A stretch of 64,000 nucleotides of DNA from Austropuccinia psidii (taxonomy: Eukaryota; Basidiomycota; Pucciniomycetes; Pucciniales; Sphaerophragmiaceae), in NCBI GenBank assembly GCA_023105745.1, contig JALGQZ010000013.1:19257105-19321104 (forward strand), read 5' to 3'. The position numbers and the translations under genes are program-made. The notes beneath the pieces were generated by a model that was given only the letters and a program-made list of their open reading frames with translations, had not been told where the DNA came from and searched no databases. This document shows positions 33,954 through 44,395 of the stretch, one piece after another (position 1 is the stretch's first letter; every line of letters starts with the position of its first letter).

Positions 33954-36015
33954 TTATTGCAGAGCATCACCATTAGGCCTAATAACTGGCATGTCAAGTA
34001 TCTTGAGGGCGCTAGTCTGCATCTTACTACAGCCTTTGAGCCAATCTTGATCAAATACCTGAAATGATAGGCCTTCCGGAATATCACCATCATCTGTCGA
34101 TCGTAATTCTGGCAATCTATCAATAGTTTTTTTACCCTTTTTTTTAATCCGATTACAAAACTCTATGTCTCTATCCATTTTCAATACCAAATCATTAAAT
34201 AACTGGGAGCGCCAGCGTAATCCCACTTTGCGGTAAACTTGACGGCCATTTTCCAGTACCTCCTCAGTATCTGAGCATACTCGAGGGTCATTGAATTGTG
34301 ATGCTAGAATGGGAAATTTAGCCGTATCACACCATTCACGACGGCGCTCACAGGTCTGCACATAATCAAGTAGATCATCATCAGACTTGGTCCACAATGA
34401 AGAAGAGATACAGTAACTAACTCTTTGACGAATCTTTGCGAGCTTTTGATTCTCCTTCTTTTTTACCAAATACTCCGCATCCTTTTGAATAGACTTCCAT
34501 TCTCTTTTCAAATAAGTGAAATATCGCTCCATTAAAGCCGCCACGACCCCATAGTTGTTATGATCCTTGTTCCAACAGTAGTTATGATACTCAGTGCTGA
34601 CAAGTGCGAGAAGGAATGTACGGTAAAACACCATAGACATCAGCTCGTTGAACGGATGTTGCCATGAGCTCTCCCAGTCCCAAGCAAATCGCTTTAGTCC
34701 TAGCTTGTGGAGCTCATTTTCGCAGTAGCTTTGGAAACCCTGAGACTGAACCTGTGTTGATGGCTCATTGAACACATCCTCGGGGACATAACCAAGATGA
34801 CCAGCCACTTGAATTGCAATTTCACGCTCTTCTGTGCTGGGTGGTGCTGGTAGTGAGGAAAAATCCTTATCCCTAACTTTGAGTAGGAACAGGCAATGTG
34901 CGTGTACTGCTGATCTCATTCCATGGACATTCTCTGGAAGTTCTGCCTTCAGCCATTTTTGTTGCTCCTTCTGGCTTGCACGTTTCGCCACATTGTGAGC
35001 TTTGCGGGCCTGGTTCCTTTGCTGTCTGACCTCGGATTGTTCAAGCATACTCTGGGCAAGGCCCAGCTGAGGATGGGTGAACTCACTATTTGATTGAGTG
35101 CCTTGCTCATGCGCTGTGAAATTGTCCCTCCTTGGTTCATCATTTCTTTCACTTTGAGTCGGAGACATGTTCTCATCCTCATCATCCACCATTGTTGCTC
35201 TTGATTTACTGGCATGACCCGTTCTTGGTTTGGAGGCATATGGATGATGACGTCCAGTGACTTTCTCTTTATGGACCAGAGGTGAAGACGCATAAAGTTC
35301 ATCCCCTGCTATGCAAATCATCAGTTAACACATCAAAACATTAATGAAGACTGGTCATCCTCACGATTTTCAATTGGCTCCTGAGATCGGACTGACTTGC
35401 CTTTAGGTGCCATATCTAACCCATGAAACAAACATATCAAATTGTGAATAAGTTTCTACTCCAAAATTCAAATGACTTACTTTGATGAAGCGTCAATACT
35501 GGATTTCCCTCCGACAGACCGCTCCAAGATACATTTTCCAAAGGTCTTTTTCGTCGCCCCCCATCCACGCGCCTTTCATCACCCACATGAACCTGCGATC
35601 CTGATGGAATATTGAGGGTTGGCTGTTTACTTTGGCCAAAGGGATCCTGGGATGCGACTGGATTCCGACCGGGATTAAGGAGGAACTCACGTGGAAATTT
35701 TGATTGGGGATTAGCGTGTGAGGAGATTTGAGGTGTGCCTTCTGGCCCCTGAGACACATGAATTTGTGTATTAGTGGGATTCGGGGGAATTGGAGTGACG
35801 GAAATATTTGGGATCGACCAAGTGCTTGAAGTTGGAGCCTTTGGATTGCCCACATCAATGTTAAGACCTGATACATTCATTGAGGATGCGATAGGGGTTG
35901 TGAGAGGAATGTTGGGACTCAATGGTGACTGTGTTTGAACATATTCTATGCTAGATTCACTATTTGAGTCATGAACAGAACCTGAACGGGATTTATGTGA
36001 CTTGAAAGATGACAT
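33954..36015 (-). CDS. Unrecognised 646-aa protein (cargo gene 5), three exons
   Basis: Minus-strand exons 36015-35481, 35415-35365 and 35308-33954, with GT-AG introns; they join in one frame of 646 codons ending in TAA at 33954-33956. Residues 1-180 are Ser/Pro/Asn-rich and probably disordered, followed by a basic patch (ERRVDGGRRKRPLE). The middle has charged coiled-coil-like sequence (QRNQARKAHNVAKRASQKEQ). The C-terminal 300 residues look globular and helical with many Trp/Tyr (LKRFAWDWESSWQHPFNELM, then MERYFTYLKREWKSIQKD). No catalytic motif recognised. It is divergent from the transposase gene across 960 bp, the position where CACTA elements often keep a second transposition protein; that role is inference only. 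Confidence 0.75.
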
Positions 36016-36975
36016 AAGGGCCGAAAAAGTACAGTAATATTTTTAACTAGATAAAACACCTCAGTATTATGATAAAATAGAGTGATATGAGATGAAATCT
36101 TTTCAAATTTAGAATAGAGAAATTCTATGAATAGTTGGAACTAAGTGTTGTGTGGAAGTCGGATAAGACTCTTTTGAGGAGAATCCTCCCTGCCTCCTCT
36201 TGAGCTCCTCCGCTTTTGTCGGAAACCACCCTGCACGGCCTACCAGCATATAATGTGATATTTCCTTGATCTCAAAGGGGACCCATCATTCATAAGTAAT
36301 CATATTCAGTACCATTTATGCCTCCCCATTGTCACATTTTGTGAATTATCCAAACTGGCCATATATGCATTGAAATTCCACAACATTGTACATCTGTAAA
36401 GGGGTATATTCATGAAGGATTTACCCACAAAAGAGACATCACCTTTTCCCGAAAGGCAAGACAATCCAAATCACATTCCAACTGATTCAAATCCCGCCGC
36501 ACTCAAACCAAATACCAAGACTTTAGCTGCACTCCAACCCCTTATGTAATAGAGTTATATAGTTATGTCTGTAATAAGGTTTAAACCATGTACGATGGCG
36601 TGCCAGCGTACATGGATTAAATGTTAATCCCCTCAATTCAATGGTAACACTTCACTAATGGAACCCCCTCAATGGTCAAACCCGCACTATCACAATGTGT
36701 AAATAAACTAGAATATGTATGAGCATTGAGCAGCATGGCATTTTACCCAATTAAACGCCTAACCAATTCCGCCATCCAGATGAGACATGTTAAACTTTAT
36801 CCACTGCAGCTCATGCTCCATTACAAATTGGATAAAATCCTCAGCTGGCTCAAATCATCTCCCCCTTCATAAATAATCACTGAATTTTATTTCCAATTAA
36901 TAATACTCCTAAACACTTTCACATCAACCATAGATATTTATACACAAACCAACCGTACTCCCAATTCCTGCAGCA
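36016..36975. promoter_or_regulatory. Divergent intergenic region between cargo gene 5 and transposase
   Basis: 960 bp separating two outward-facing start codons, so it should hold both promoters. Contains the near-palindrome at 36588-36613. No other landmark is recognised. Confidence 0.5.
36588..36613. repeat. 26-bp near-palindrome in the divergent promoter
   Basis: ATGTACGATGGCG faces TGCCAGCGTACAT; the flanking bases extend pairing by one. Mismatches lie in the CGG/CCG half-sites and the core, so it is a diverged member of the family. Confidence 0.8.
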
Positions 36976-39900
36976 ATGACAACCCGGCCATATTCCTCAA
37001 TGCGTATATGCATGTGTCAACACTGCTCAACTCAAACACACTCTTCCCCTGAGGGTGATAGGCCTGGAGTTGCCTTCACACCTTTCCAATATAAACAGCA
37101 CATTAAAAAGCTCAAATCAACCATTGCACCCAAATCTCTTCCAAACATCCCTACTTCTGCATCAGGATCTGGGTGCCCACAAATTCTATTGGATCAAATC
37201 TTCCCAGCTGATTATTCACATTTGACCCAAAGCACTTTCCCAACTCCAGCGGGTCTCAATTCAACTGCACAGAAACCATATAGTGGCAGTCAAACCCTTC
37301 CCCCACAAGACCTAGGAATGATAATATCTGCCATTCTATCATTAAGGTATAATTTACCCCTCAGGGCTTCACGCATACTCAACCCTGCCCTGAACCTGCT
37401 GATCAAGTCCAGTATCTCAACCTCAGCTGGTCCCCCCGCTCCTGCATTCCATATACCTCAAGATCTGAGTACCATATTTGAACATCTCCAATTGGAGCCA
37501 GTGATTCAAAACTATATATGTTGTCCTCAATGTTTCTCTCTTAATGGCCTTACTGAATCAGTCACAACTGACCAACCCCACTGTCAACGCCATAATGACC
37601 CAAATGATCATGATCCCCCTTGCACACAATCATTAGGCAAATTCATCTATTCATCTGAACCCCACACCCAAAACACAACCAACATGAAGCAAAAATTTAT
37701 ACCAACAAAACATTTCATTTATCAACCATTCAAAAATTGGCTTGCCAGATTTCTCCAGCGGGCTGGAATTATGGACATTCTGCATCAACATCAACAATCC
37801 CAAACTCCCGAAGATTCCCCAAAACGTGATGTCTGGGATGGATTGGTCTGGAGACGCTTCACTGGCACTAGAAATATCCATGACCCCCAATTCATGTCCA
37901 TTCCTGGTGCATTGGCCTTCTCCATATATGTGGACTGGTTTAATGCACATGGAAAGTCAACCCGGTTGGCTAGCATTGGACCTATCATGCTTATTTGTCT
38001 TAATCTCCCCCCAAGTGAAAGATTGAAGCCCGAGAATGTCTATGTTGCAGGAATCATCCCCGGTCCGAAGGAGCCAACTGCGCTTCAATTGAATTATCTA
38101 TTAATGCCACTCATCAACGAGCTCAAAGAGCTATGGCAAGGTTACCATTTTGCACCCACCTCAACAGGTCCATCAGGATCCTTTATCCGTGTTGCCATCC
38201 TCACAGCCATTGCGGATGTGGTTGCCATGCGCAAGCTTACTGGATTTATTTCCCATTCAGGAAACCACTTTTGTAATTTTTGCACCATTCACAAAGCTCA
38301 AATTGAAGAAATTGGTCCTCAATTTCACTACACGCGCTCATACCAAAGTCATAAATCAACCATTGCCAAATGGCTTCGGGCAACCCCACAACAAAGACAA
38401 GCAATTTTCTCTGAGTATGGAGTGCGATATTCAATTTTGGAAGACCTTCCGTATTGGGATGCAACCAGAATGGTTAATCTTGACATAATGCATAATTTAA
38501 TACTTGGAATTTTGAAGGATCATGCAACTTTCAAATTGTGCATTCCAGAGGCGAAATCAAAAATTTACTTCAGGTCCCGCAGGAAATCCAATGACACCAA
38601 CAGTTCAGACTCAGATTCCATGACCTCCAACAGCTCTCTTGATAAAATCACATTGAGAGAGGCCCACTCCCTGAGAATAGACGCAGCAAAAATAATAAAT
38701 GAGCCACTCCCCACTACTTCCACCCGGAAAAACTACTTCCCAATGCCCACCCTTCACACAGAACATCCATCTAGTGGTTCTGCGGAGATTCCTTCATTTG
38801 ATGCCGATTACATCCCCACTTCGGAAATACCCTCTGAATTGGATATCACTGCACTGCGCGATCACCAGATCAAGGGTGAGGCTCTTGAGCATCTCCGACA
38901 AATCATATCTGAGACCATAATTCCCTCATCATGGACAAGAGTTCCCCGCAAAATGGGTTCCCCCTCTCATGGTAGCTTAAAAGCCCCTGAATGGGCTCTC
39001 TTATATAAGGTCTATATTCCATTTCTAATGCTCAGTCAACAGATGTCATTAGATGCACACCAATCTGCCAACACTCAAAGAAAAATGGGTCAGTCAGAAG
39101 AACTTGCAAATGAACTAGCCAAGAATACATTCCATTTGATTAGTGCTATCAACATTGCCACAAGCTGGACTGTTTCAATAGATGATGCGACTGCATTTGC
39201 TGAACATTGGAAAAAATTCCGCCTTTCCAATCAACACCTGTTCCCAAAACAGAAAAGTAAACCAAATCATCATTTTGCTGATCATATTCCCAAACTCTTC
39301 CAACGTTGGGGCCCAGCACAAGCCTCAGCCACATGGGGTTATGAGCGCTTGATTGGAGTATTTGCAAAGATGCCAACAAATAACAAGATATGTACGTCAA
39401 TTAATAAGATCAATATATTCACATTGATTAAACACCTGAACTGAATAAGACTAACTTTTTGCAACTCTTAATAGATGATATAGATAAAACCTTACTTCAA
39501 CATATCTGTCGATGTTCCAACCTTTCCGTTCTCCTGAAATCCCCATCTGTGCCATGTGAAATAAAACAGCTTTTCGAATCACAGCCACCTGCCATGTTCA
39601 ATCACCATAAATATAACAAGCCATCCCGCCATGACCAACAAAATTATGATTGCCTGGTTGAGTACTTACAGACTTTTCATGCAACAAGGGAAATAGTTGA
39701 TTGGATCAGCTTAGACACTACCGTGCAATCCACAAGTCCTCCCACTTCAAGGATTGTCTCACCTTGGTATTTTCCAGTTTCAAACATTAATATTGGGAAC
39801 AATATATTTTCAACTGAATCCAAAAATGTCAGCAACAGTGTGATATGTTTTCTGAGGGGCAACTCACGACAATTTGGTATTATTGATAGCATTTTCAAAG

Positions 39901-40136
39901 TCTCTGAGCCATCTAGCATACTGAACAATAACTTTCTGATTTTAAAGCCTTTGAAGATTGATGTGAATTTCCTACCAGATTGGCCGCATCTGAATATTTA
40001 TAAAGCTGTTGGTTTTGATGATGGACACTTGATTATATCTGAAGAAGAAATAGAAGGTAACTGTGGATTGTATGATAACAAAGCTCTTTCATGTGGACTG
40101 CTTGTAATGATAAAGCCGTTATTTCATGATATTTAG
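36976..40136 (+). CDS. CACTA/Plavaka-type DDE transposase, two exons, 1025 aa
   Basis: Exon 1 is 36976-39391, intron 39392-39474 (83 bp, branch-like GACTAAC), exon 2 39475-40136; the frame is open throughout. N-terminus CMCQHC and a later CCPQCFSL pair suggest metal binding. The RNase H-like core shows Asp320 in SIYVDWFNAHG, then VYVAGIIPGPKEP and LLMPLINELKELWQG. Next come Asp414 in AIADVVAMRKLTGF, a HSGNHFCNFC zinc motif (Cys433, Cys436), and LDIMHNLILG (Asp503). Glu790 follows in WGYERLIGVFAKM, matching the FER position of plant TNP2. These are the hallmarks of TNP2-like transposases that cut at CACTA-type ends and leave 3-bp duplications, as found here. All candidate catalytic residues are present, so autonomous activity is possible. 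A broken relative lies at 49660-62560. Confidence 0.9.
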
Positions 40137-40886
40137 TCTACAAAAATGCAAATCTCTCAGATTCATTAGCAATTTTGCTAGTGAAATAATTGCCTCAAAA
40201 TTTAGTGACAGAGACATGCCATTGTGACAAGCAAAGCCCATTATTTCACATTGCCACAAAGAACTTACTATTTTGACATTGGGTACAGTGTGAATAAGCC
40301 AAGTCCAATGATCAAATGACCCACACACTCACCCTTCACAGCATCCAAAATTTCTAACTGCGCCATCATCATGTTGGAAGCGGAATCGGCTTTTGCGTAA
40401 CCACACCCGCATGTGCACCCGCACGCGCCAATGCACACGCACACGCACACCCACCCGCACACGCCAATGCACACGCCCACCCACCCGCACACGCCAATGC
40501 ACACACCCACCCACCCGCACACGCCAATGCACACGCCCACCCACCCGCACACGCCAATGCACACACCCACCCACCCGCCCCCGCGCATGCACACGCACAC
40601 TTCATGGATGACCTGGTGAAGTCAAACCCCCCGCCTACATCAAGACTGGCTGAAGGACATCTTTGATGTGTGTGTGTGCAAACAGGCGGGTCTGGTGTAA
40701 TTTTTACCAATCATCGGACGGTTGTGGGATGATCAGGTGGTGAGGAATCTGAGTTGAAGGCACAGGGGAACCAATATTATTGGATGTCACAGGATTTGGT
40801 GTAAGACCAGAGTGTGACGTGTGCTCGACGTTCGCTTGATTTTCGCTTGACGTGAGCTCGACTTTTATCCTGCTTGACGTTTGCTT
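40137..40886. other. Right subterminal region
   Basis: No gene. Contains the 30-bp minisatellite and the GCTTGACGT block. Overlapping frames through the minisatellite on both strands are artefacts of a period divisible by three. Confidence 0.65.
40405..40600. repeat. 30-bp minisatellite
   Basis: Units of CACCCGCACACGCCAATGCA spaced 30 bp apart, about five copies, alternating two forms that differ by CACGCC or CACACC. C/A-rich on the plus strand. Confidence 0.9.
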
Positions 40887-40891
40887 GACGT
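40823..40891 (-). repeat. Right subterminal direct repeats GCTTGACGT
   Basis: Exact GCTTGACGT at 40845-40853, 40872-40880 and 40883-40891, and a variant GCTCGACGT at 40823-40831, running into the terminal inverted repeat. Position and spacing suit transposase or accessory-protein binding sites in a CACTA-like element. Confidence 0.65.
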
Positions 40892-40932
40892 GAAGTCAAT
40901 CGCCGACGATTGACACGAGATTCGCCCCGGTG
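40887..40932 (-). repeat. Right terminal inverted repeat (46 bp)
   Basis: Reverse complement begins CACCGGGGCGAATCTCG, matching the left end at 20179. Followed by target duplication AGT at 40933-40935. Confidence 0.93.
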
Positions 40933-40935
40933 AGT

Positions 40936-41007
40936 GAATTTTTTGGGTTTAAGGTTTTGAGTGGGTTTAGGTATGAATATCCTTACCGCTCGCCAGTGGG
41001 TGTTACA
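40936..41007 (-). repeat. 5' LTR of Gypsy element 1, displaced fragment
   Basis: Matches the end of the 3' LTR (10910-10980): GAGTGGGTTTAGGTATGAATA and the GTTACA end. It is the missing part of the LTR left at 20178. The target duplication CTTTT of the Gypsy element follows at 41008-41012. Confidence 0.88.
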
Positions 41008-42214
41008 CTTTTTCTTGCTCACAATCATCATCTAGCTCCAAATTCTCAATCCAAATATCTCTTAGTCTACTAACTCACAATACTATATGGTATCAATCAA
41101 GACACATTTCACAATTAATCTTTCCTGAGAGACCATCAAATCCCATCTTGCCAAGTTTTTTTACAAAATGAACTCTGAGGTTACCAAAAAATGCCATCAG
41201 GGGGCTTGGAGTGCATTACTGAGATTAGATTCATTGATTTCTTGTCCACGTTGAAGTTCCACTAAAGACCATCAAATTTGCTAGAGCTTTTTATCATTTA
41301 AGCACATAGAAATTGAAACTGGACCCACAAAAAGAAGTTTTGATATTTCTGCCATCATCTTTGGTCTGTGTGAGAAGCCCTCTTGACAGTGTTATTATTC
41401 TTTGGTAGAAATCCATCTTTTGAATAATATGAAATAGAAATAAATCCAGCCATTGCTTCAGTAATGTATTCATGCACTATTTGCATTCCACCATGATATT
41501 ATTGTATTCATCATAACTTTTGCTGTCCTTGATTTTGGCCTTTTGTTGTCAAGAAATATTTGGCTTAGATTTGTGCCATCATGAAGATGTTGGAAGATGT
41601 TGTGAACCATAATGAAGGCCATTTCAGAAGTAGGATCTATATTTCCCAAGGATTAAGATGTATTTAGAACCTCCTGGTGTCCAACAAAAATTTAAATATC
41701 CTGAATTACCCCTTGAAGTCTTGGCCAGCAAGTCTTCACAGGTTTGTGAAGGGCTCCGATATGGATTTGATTAAATCACTTGTATCTGACCTTGCAGTTA
41801 CTTCAGTTCTTCATGATTTATTGTTGAGGCTATGGTCTATTATTTGGTCACCAAAAAAAAAAACTTCACTATAATCAGACAGAATATTGGCTGATCTCAA
41901 ATGTCAGTAAACTGGTAATAACAGAACTATTTTAGAATTCACTGACCATTTTTTACCCTCAAAATAACAGTCTCAATATCTTTTTGGAGGAGTTTACGTG
42001 TAACAGGTACCATGGGAACCTCATTCCCTAATAATTTGGAAAGGTGCTTCAAAATGAAAAAACATTTTGATGGAAGGTTTTATAATATGCATTGCCTGTC
42101 ATTTGGGTTTGACATTTCAAAATCCTTGTCATGGGACATTCAGAAAGCTTCTTGATAACTGGGTCTGTTCAAGAATCATGGTTAGTATGCTTCATTTGTA
42201 CTTTAAAAGGATAA
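41008..42214. other. AT-rich spacer without supported gene
   Basis: Chance ORFs only, no repeat ends. CpG-poor DNA returns immediately after the transposon boundary. Confidence 0.5.
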
Positions 42215-43134
42215 TTACTTAATTTCAGGAGGCCTTTGAGGCATAGGTGGTATATTTGATGACTTTTGAATAAGTACACCTTTGGACTTATGAACATAGA
42301 CATTTGGTAGGTTAGGGTGATTTGGATATGCTTGGCATGGAGCGCCAATTGGAAGATTCTTGAATTGGGGAAAAGTAAGGGAAGATGTTGGAGAGATAAG
42401 TGGAGAATTTTGAAATTTGGAAGCCAAAGAAATTTTTTTGCTGGGTGAATTCTGATGAGTTAGGCTGAAAGGGCTCTTGGGCAATATGGATCCAGTTTTG
42501 ATCAAAGGTGCAAGTGGTTGGTTGATGGGATGTTTTTGATTGCAAAATAGGTACCAATAATGATTCTTGAGGGGAATCTTCATATAGAGCTTTGGAAAGT
42601 GATGTGTTTTGACAAGGAATAGAATCAGGAATAATGGGAGTATTTTTGGAAAAACCTTGCTCTTGGATTCTTTCTGATCTGTGAAAAAGGGTATTTTGAT
42701 TGGTTTGGGTGGGGAAGGGGACTTGAGGGTGGTCATTCCTTGCAGATATGGGAGGAGTGTCATTATACTTGGGTCTGTAGAAGTTTGAATGATAAAGATT
42801 TGTTGTATTTGAAGTAGAAGCTGTTGAATGAAGGAAGAAAGTTCAGAAAAGAAAATCATATTGAGTTTTTAACATATCACACCTCACAAATTGATTCTTC
42901 TGAGTGAAACCTCTGCCTTTATACTTCTGGGGAAGGACTTCTGAATGAATTTTTGGAAGGGAAGGTTTGTCCTCTCAATGACAAGTCTGCTTCAAGTGAA
43001 ACATATGTGGATATTTCAAGTTTTTGAGGAGTTGCTTTCAAAAAATTTGATTTCAAATTAGATGTTTGATTGTATTTATAAGAAACAGCCTTTCCAGGAA
43101 GGTTCAGACTAATTTTGGTAGCTTCATGGTCCAT
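42215..43134 (-). pseudogene. Pro/Lys/Ser-rich open stretches of unknown origin
   Basis: Two minus-strand frames, 43134-42919 (71 codons) and 42859-42215 (214 codons), are longer than expected in this AT-rich DNA. They are rich in Pro, Ser, Lys and Leu (SPSPPKPIKIPFF, NIPPMPQRPPEIK). No domain is recognised. They may be a decayed, disordered transposon protein or chance. CpG is almost absent. Confidence 0.3.
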
Positions 43135-43960
43135 TTGCTTTACTTGATGTTCAATAAATGTTTGTTTTTAAGTCTGAGATTTGAAAGGTACTTGGATTTT
43201 ATTTCTTAAATATTTTCTTTATTCTTTTTCTTGAAAGTGGGAATGGTTTGGGCACTTTCAAGGTGGTGTATGATGAGCAATTCTATGTTGGTGAATATCA
43301 GTCTGAATTTAGAAGGATGGGTATTTGAAAATTTTACGCTCACCAGAGAAATCTGCCATTATGAAGATTAGAAGGCTGTTTGAATGGAACTTGGCTTTAA
43401 AAATATACTAATACAATGGCTATAATGAGTAGCCAAAAAATAAATAGAAATTGAATTTTGTGGGGGGCAAAGTCAAAGCCTGATCAGGAGGGTCAAGGGG
43501 AAAAAATAAGAAAGATTAACATAAAAGATTAAAGTTTTATGTTCATCTTTGGAAATTGACACTTGTTTAAGGTTAATTCAATCATTGGAAACTCTAAGTT
43601 GTGTCAAACACTTTTTAGGGTTTCTTTGATTTTTAAATGGAACTGTTTCAGGTATCCATGTTTTATTACATGCCCTAAAAAATTATATTAAATCTCAATA
43701 TTGTAATGAAACAGGTTTCATCTCAACATGAAACCTGTCCATTAAAAATATGTTCTGTAGTTTTTAAGAAATTATGAATTTTTATACAAAATTTAATATA
43801 TGTTAAATCACAAAACACACAGTTGTTTGTTAGCTATTGCAACATGAGTCCAATATTGGTAAAAAATACCAGTATTGGTATTTATACACAATTGATAAAT
43901 TGAGAATTGATTGATATTTTTTTAAAAAAGAACATATGAATATTCTTAAAAAAAAGAAGA

Positions 43961-44024
43961 AAAATGTAATTTTTTCATAAAAAATGTAATTTTTTCATAA
44001 AAAATGTAATTTTTTCATAAAAAA
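43961..44024. repeat. 19-bp tandem repeat, three units
   Basis: AAAATGTAATTTTTTCATA is repeated three times head to tail in an AT-only stretch. Confidence 0.85.
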
Positions 44025-44183
44025 TTAATGTTGGGGAGTTTTTTGTTTGTTTAAAATACAAAGGAGATTATGTCAAAGGTTAAAACAAAAAAAAAAAAAG
44101 TGAATATACTTATTGTTTTGGATAAATAATGTGGCTCCATCCAGTAATAATATAATTTTTGAGGATTGTCAAAAATCATAATA

Positions 44184-44222
44184 TATTGCAGTAACCACCT
44201 CCAATCAGTGGTTACTGCAATA
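44184..44222. repeat. Perfect 15-bp inverted repeat (hairpin)
   Basis: Arms TATTGCAGTAACCAC and GTGGTTACTGCAATA with a 9-base loop. A weaker palindrome built on CCATTGT/ACAATGG follows at about 44227-44255. Confidence 0.85.
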
Positions 44223-44364
44223 ACACCCATTGTCAACTGTGACAGTCAACAATGGCTTAACTGGCTCTTTCACTTTTTTTCAAGCATTATGTGATTGAAA
44301 AAACAGATAGTCAAGGATTGGCTCCGGCCCGTGCAGTAAAATGCATCATTTACAATGCTTGTAG

Positions 44365-44395
44365 AAGTGGTTAGACATCTCAGAACTAACCACTT
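44365..44395. repeat. Perfect 10-bp inverted repeat (hairpin)
   Basis: Arms AAGTGGTTAG and CTAACCACTT with an 11-base loop. The GTGGTTA word is shared with the hairpin at 44184, so the two may be relics of one structure. Confidence 0.75.

Larger units (their letters stand above)
20179..40932 (+). mobile_element. Giant (20,754 bp) CACTA/Plavaka-type DNA transposon with TET/JBP and SNF2 cargo
   Basis: Ends are a 46-bp terminal inverted repeat (20179-20224 and 40887-40932; 43 of 46 positions match and all three differences are transitions) beginning CACC and ending GGTG. The host sequence AGT is duplicated at 20176-20178 and 40933-40935. Joining the flanks restores a continuous Gypsy LTR. A 3-bp target duplication and a TNP2-like transposase (36976-40136) place it in the CMC/CACTA group, probably the fungal Plavaka branch. 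Cargo: unknown 677-684 aa protein, TET/JBP dioxygenase, Zn2Cys6 protein (truncated), SNF2 ATPase, unknown 646-aa protein. It is CpG-rich against CpG-poor surroundings. Confidence 0.9.
10304..41007 (-). mobile_element. Decayed chromodomain Ty3/Gypsy retrotransposon, split by a 20.75-kb DNA transposon
   Basis: LTR copies lie at 10304-10980 and at 19508-20178 plus 40936-41007. The second is interrupted by the element at 20179-40932. Between them the minus strand carries gag, protease, RT, RNase H, integrase and chromodomain remnants in the Ty3/Gypsy order. The flanking CTTTT duplications are 10299-10303 and 41008-41012. Without the insertion the element is about 9.95 kb. Multiple stops and frameshifts, very low CpG and diverged LTRs show it is dead. 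It is a chromovirus by domain order, and its gag resembles Austropuccinia psidii gag sequences I remember. Confidence 0.85.

Noticed and set aside
40268..40710. Cys/Gly/Val-rich ORFs over the minisatellite
   Set aside because: Artefacts of the 30-bp repeat on both strands.
20179..40932. Assignment to the KDZ (Kyakuja-Dileera-Zisupton) class because of the TET/JBP cargo
   Set aside because: The 3-bp duplication, CACC ends and TNP2-like motifs fit CACTA/Plavaka better; KDZ elements are described with longer (8-bp) duplications.
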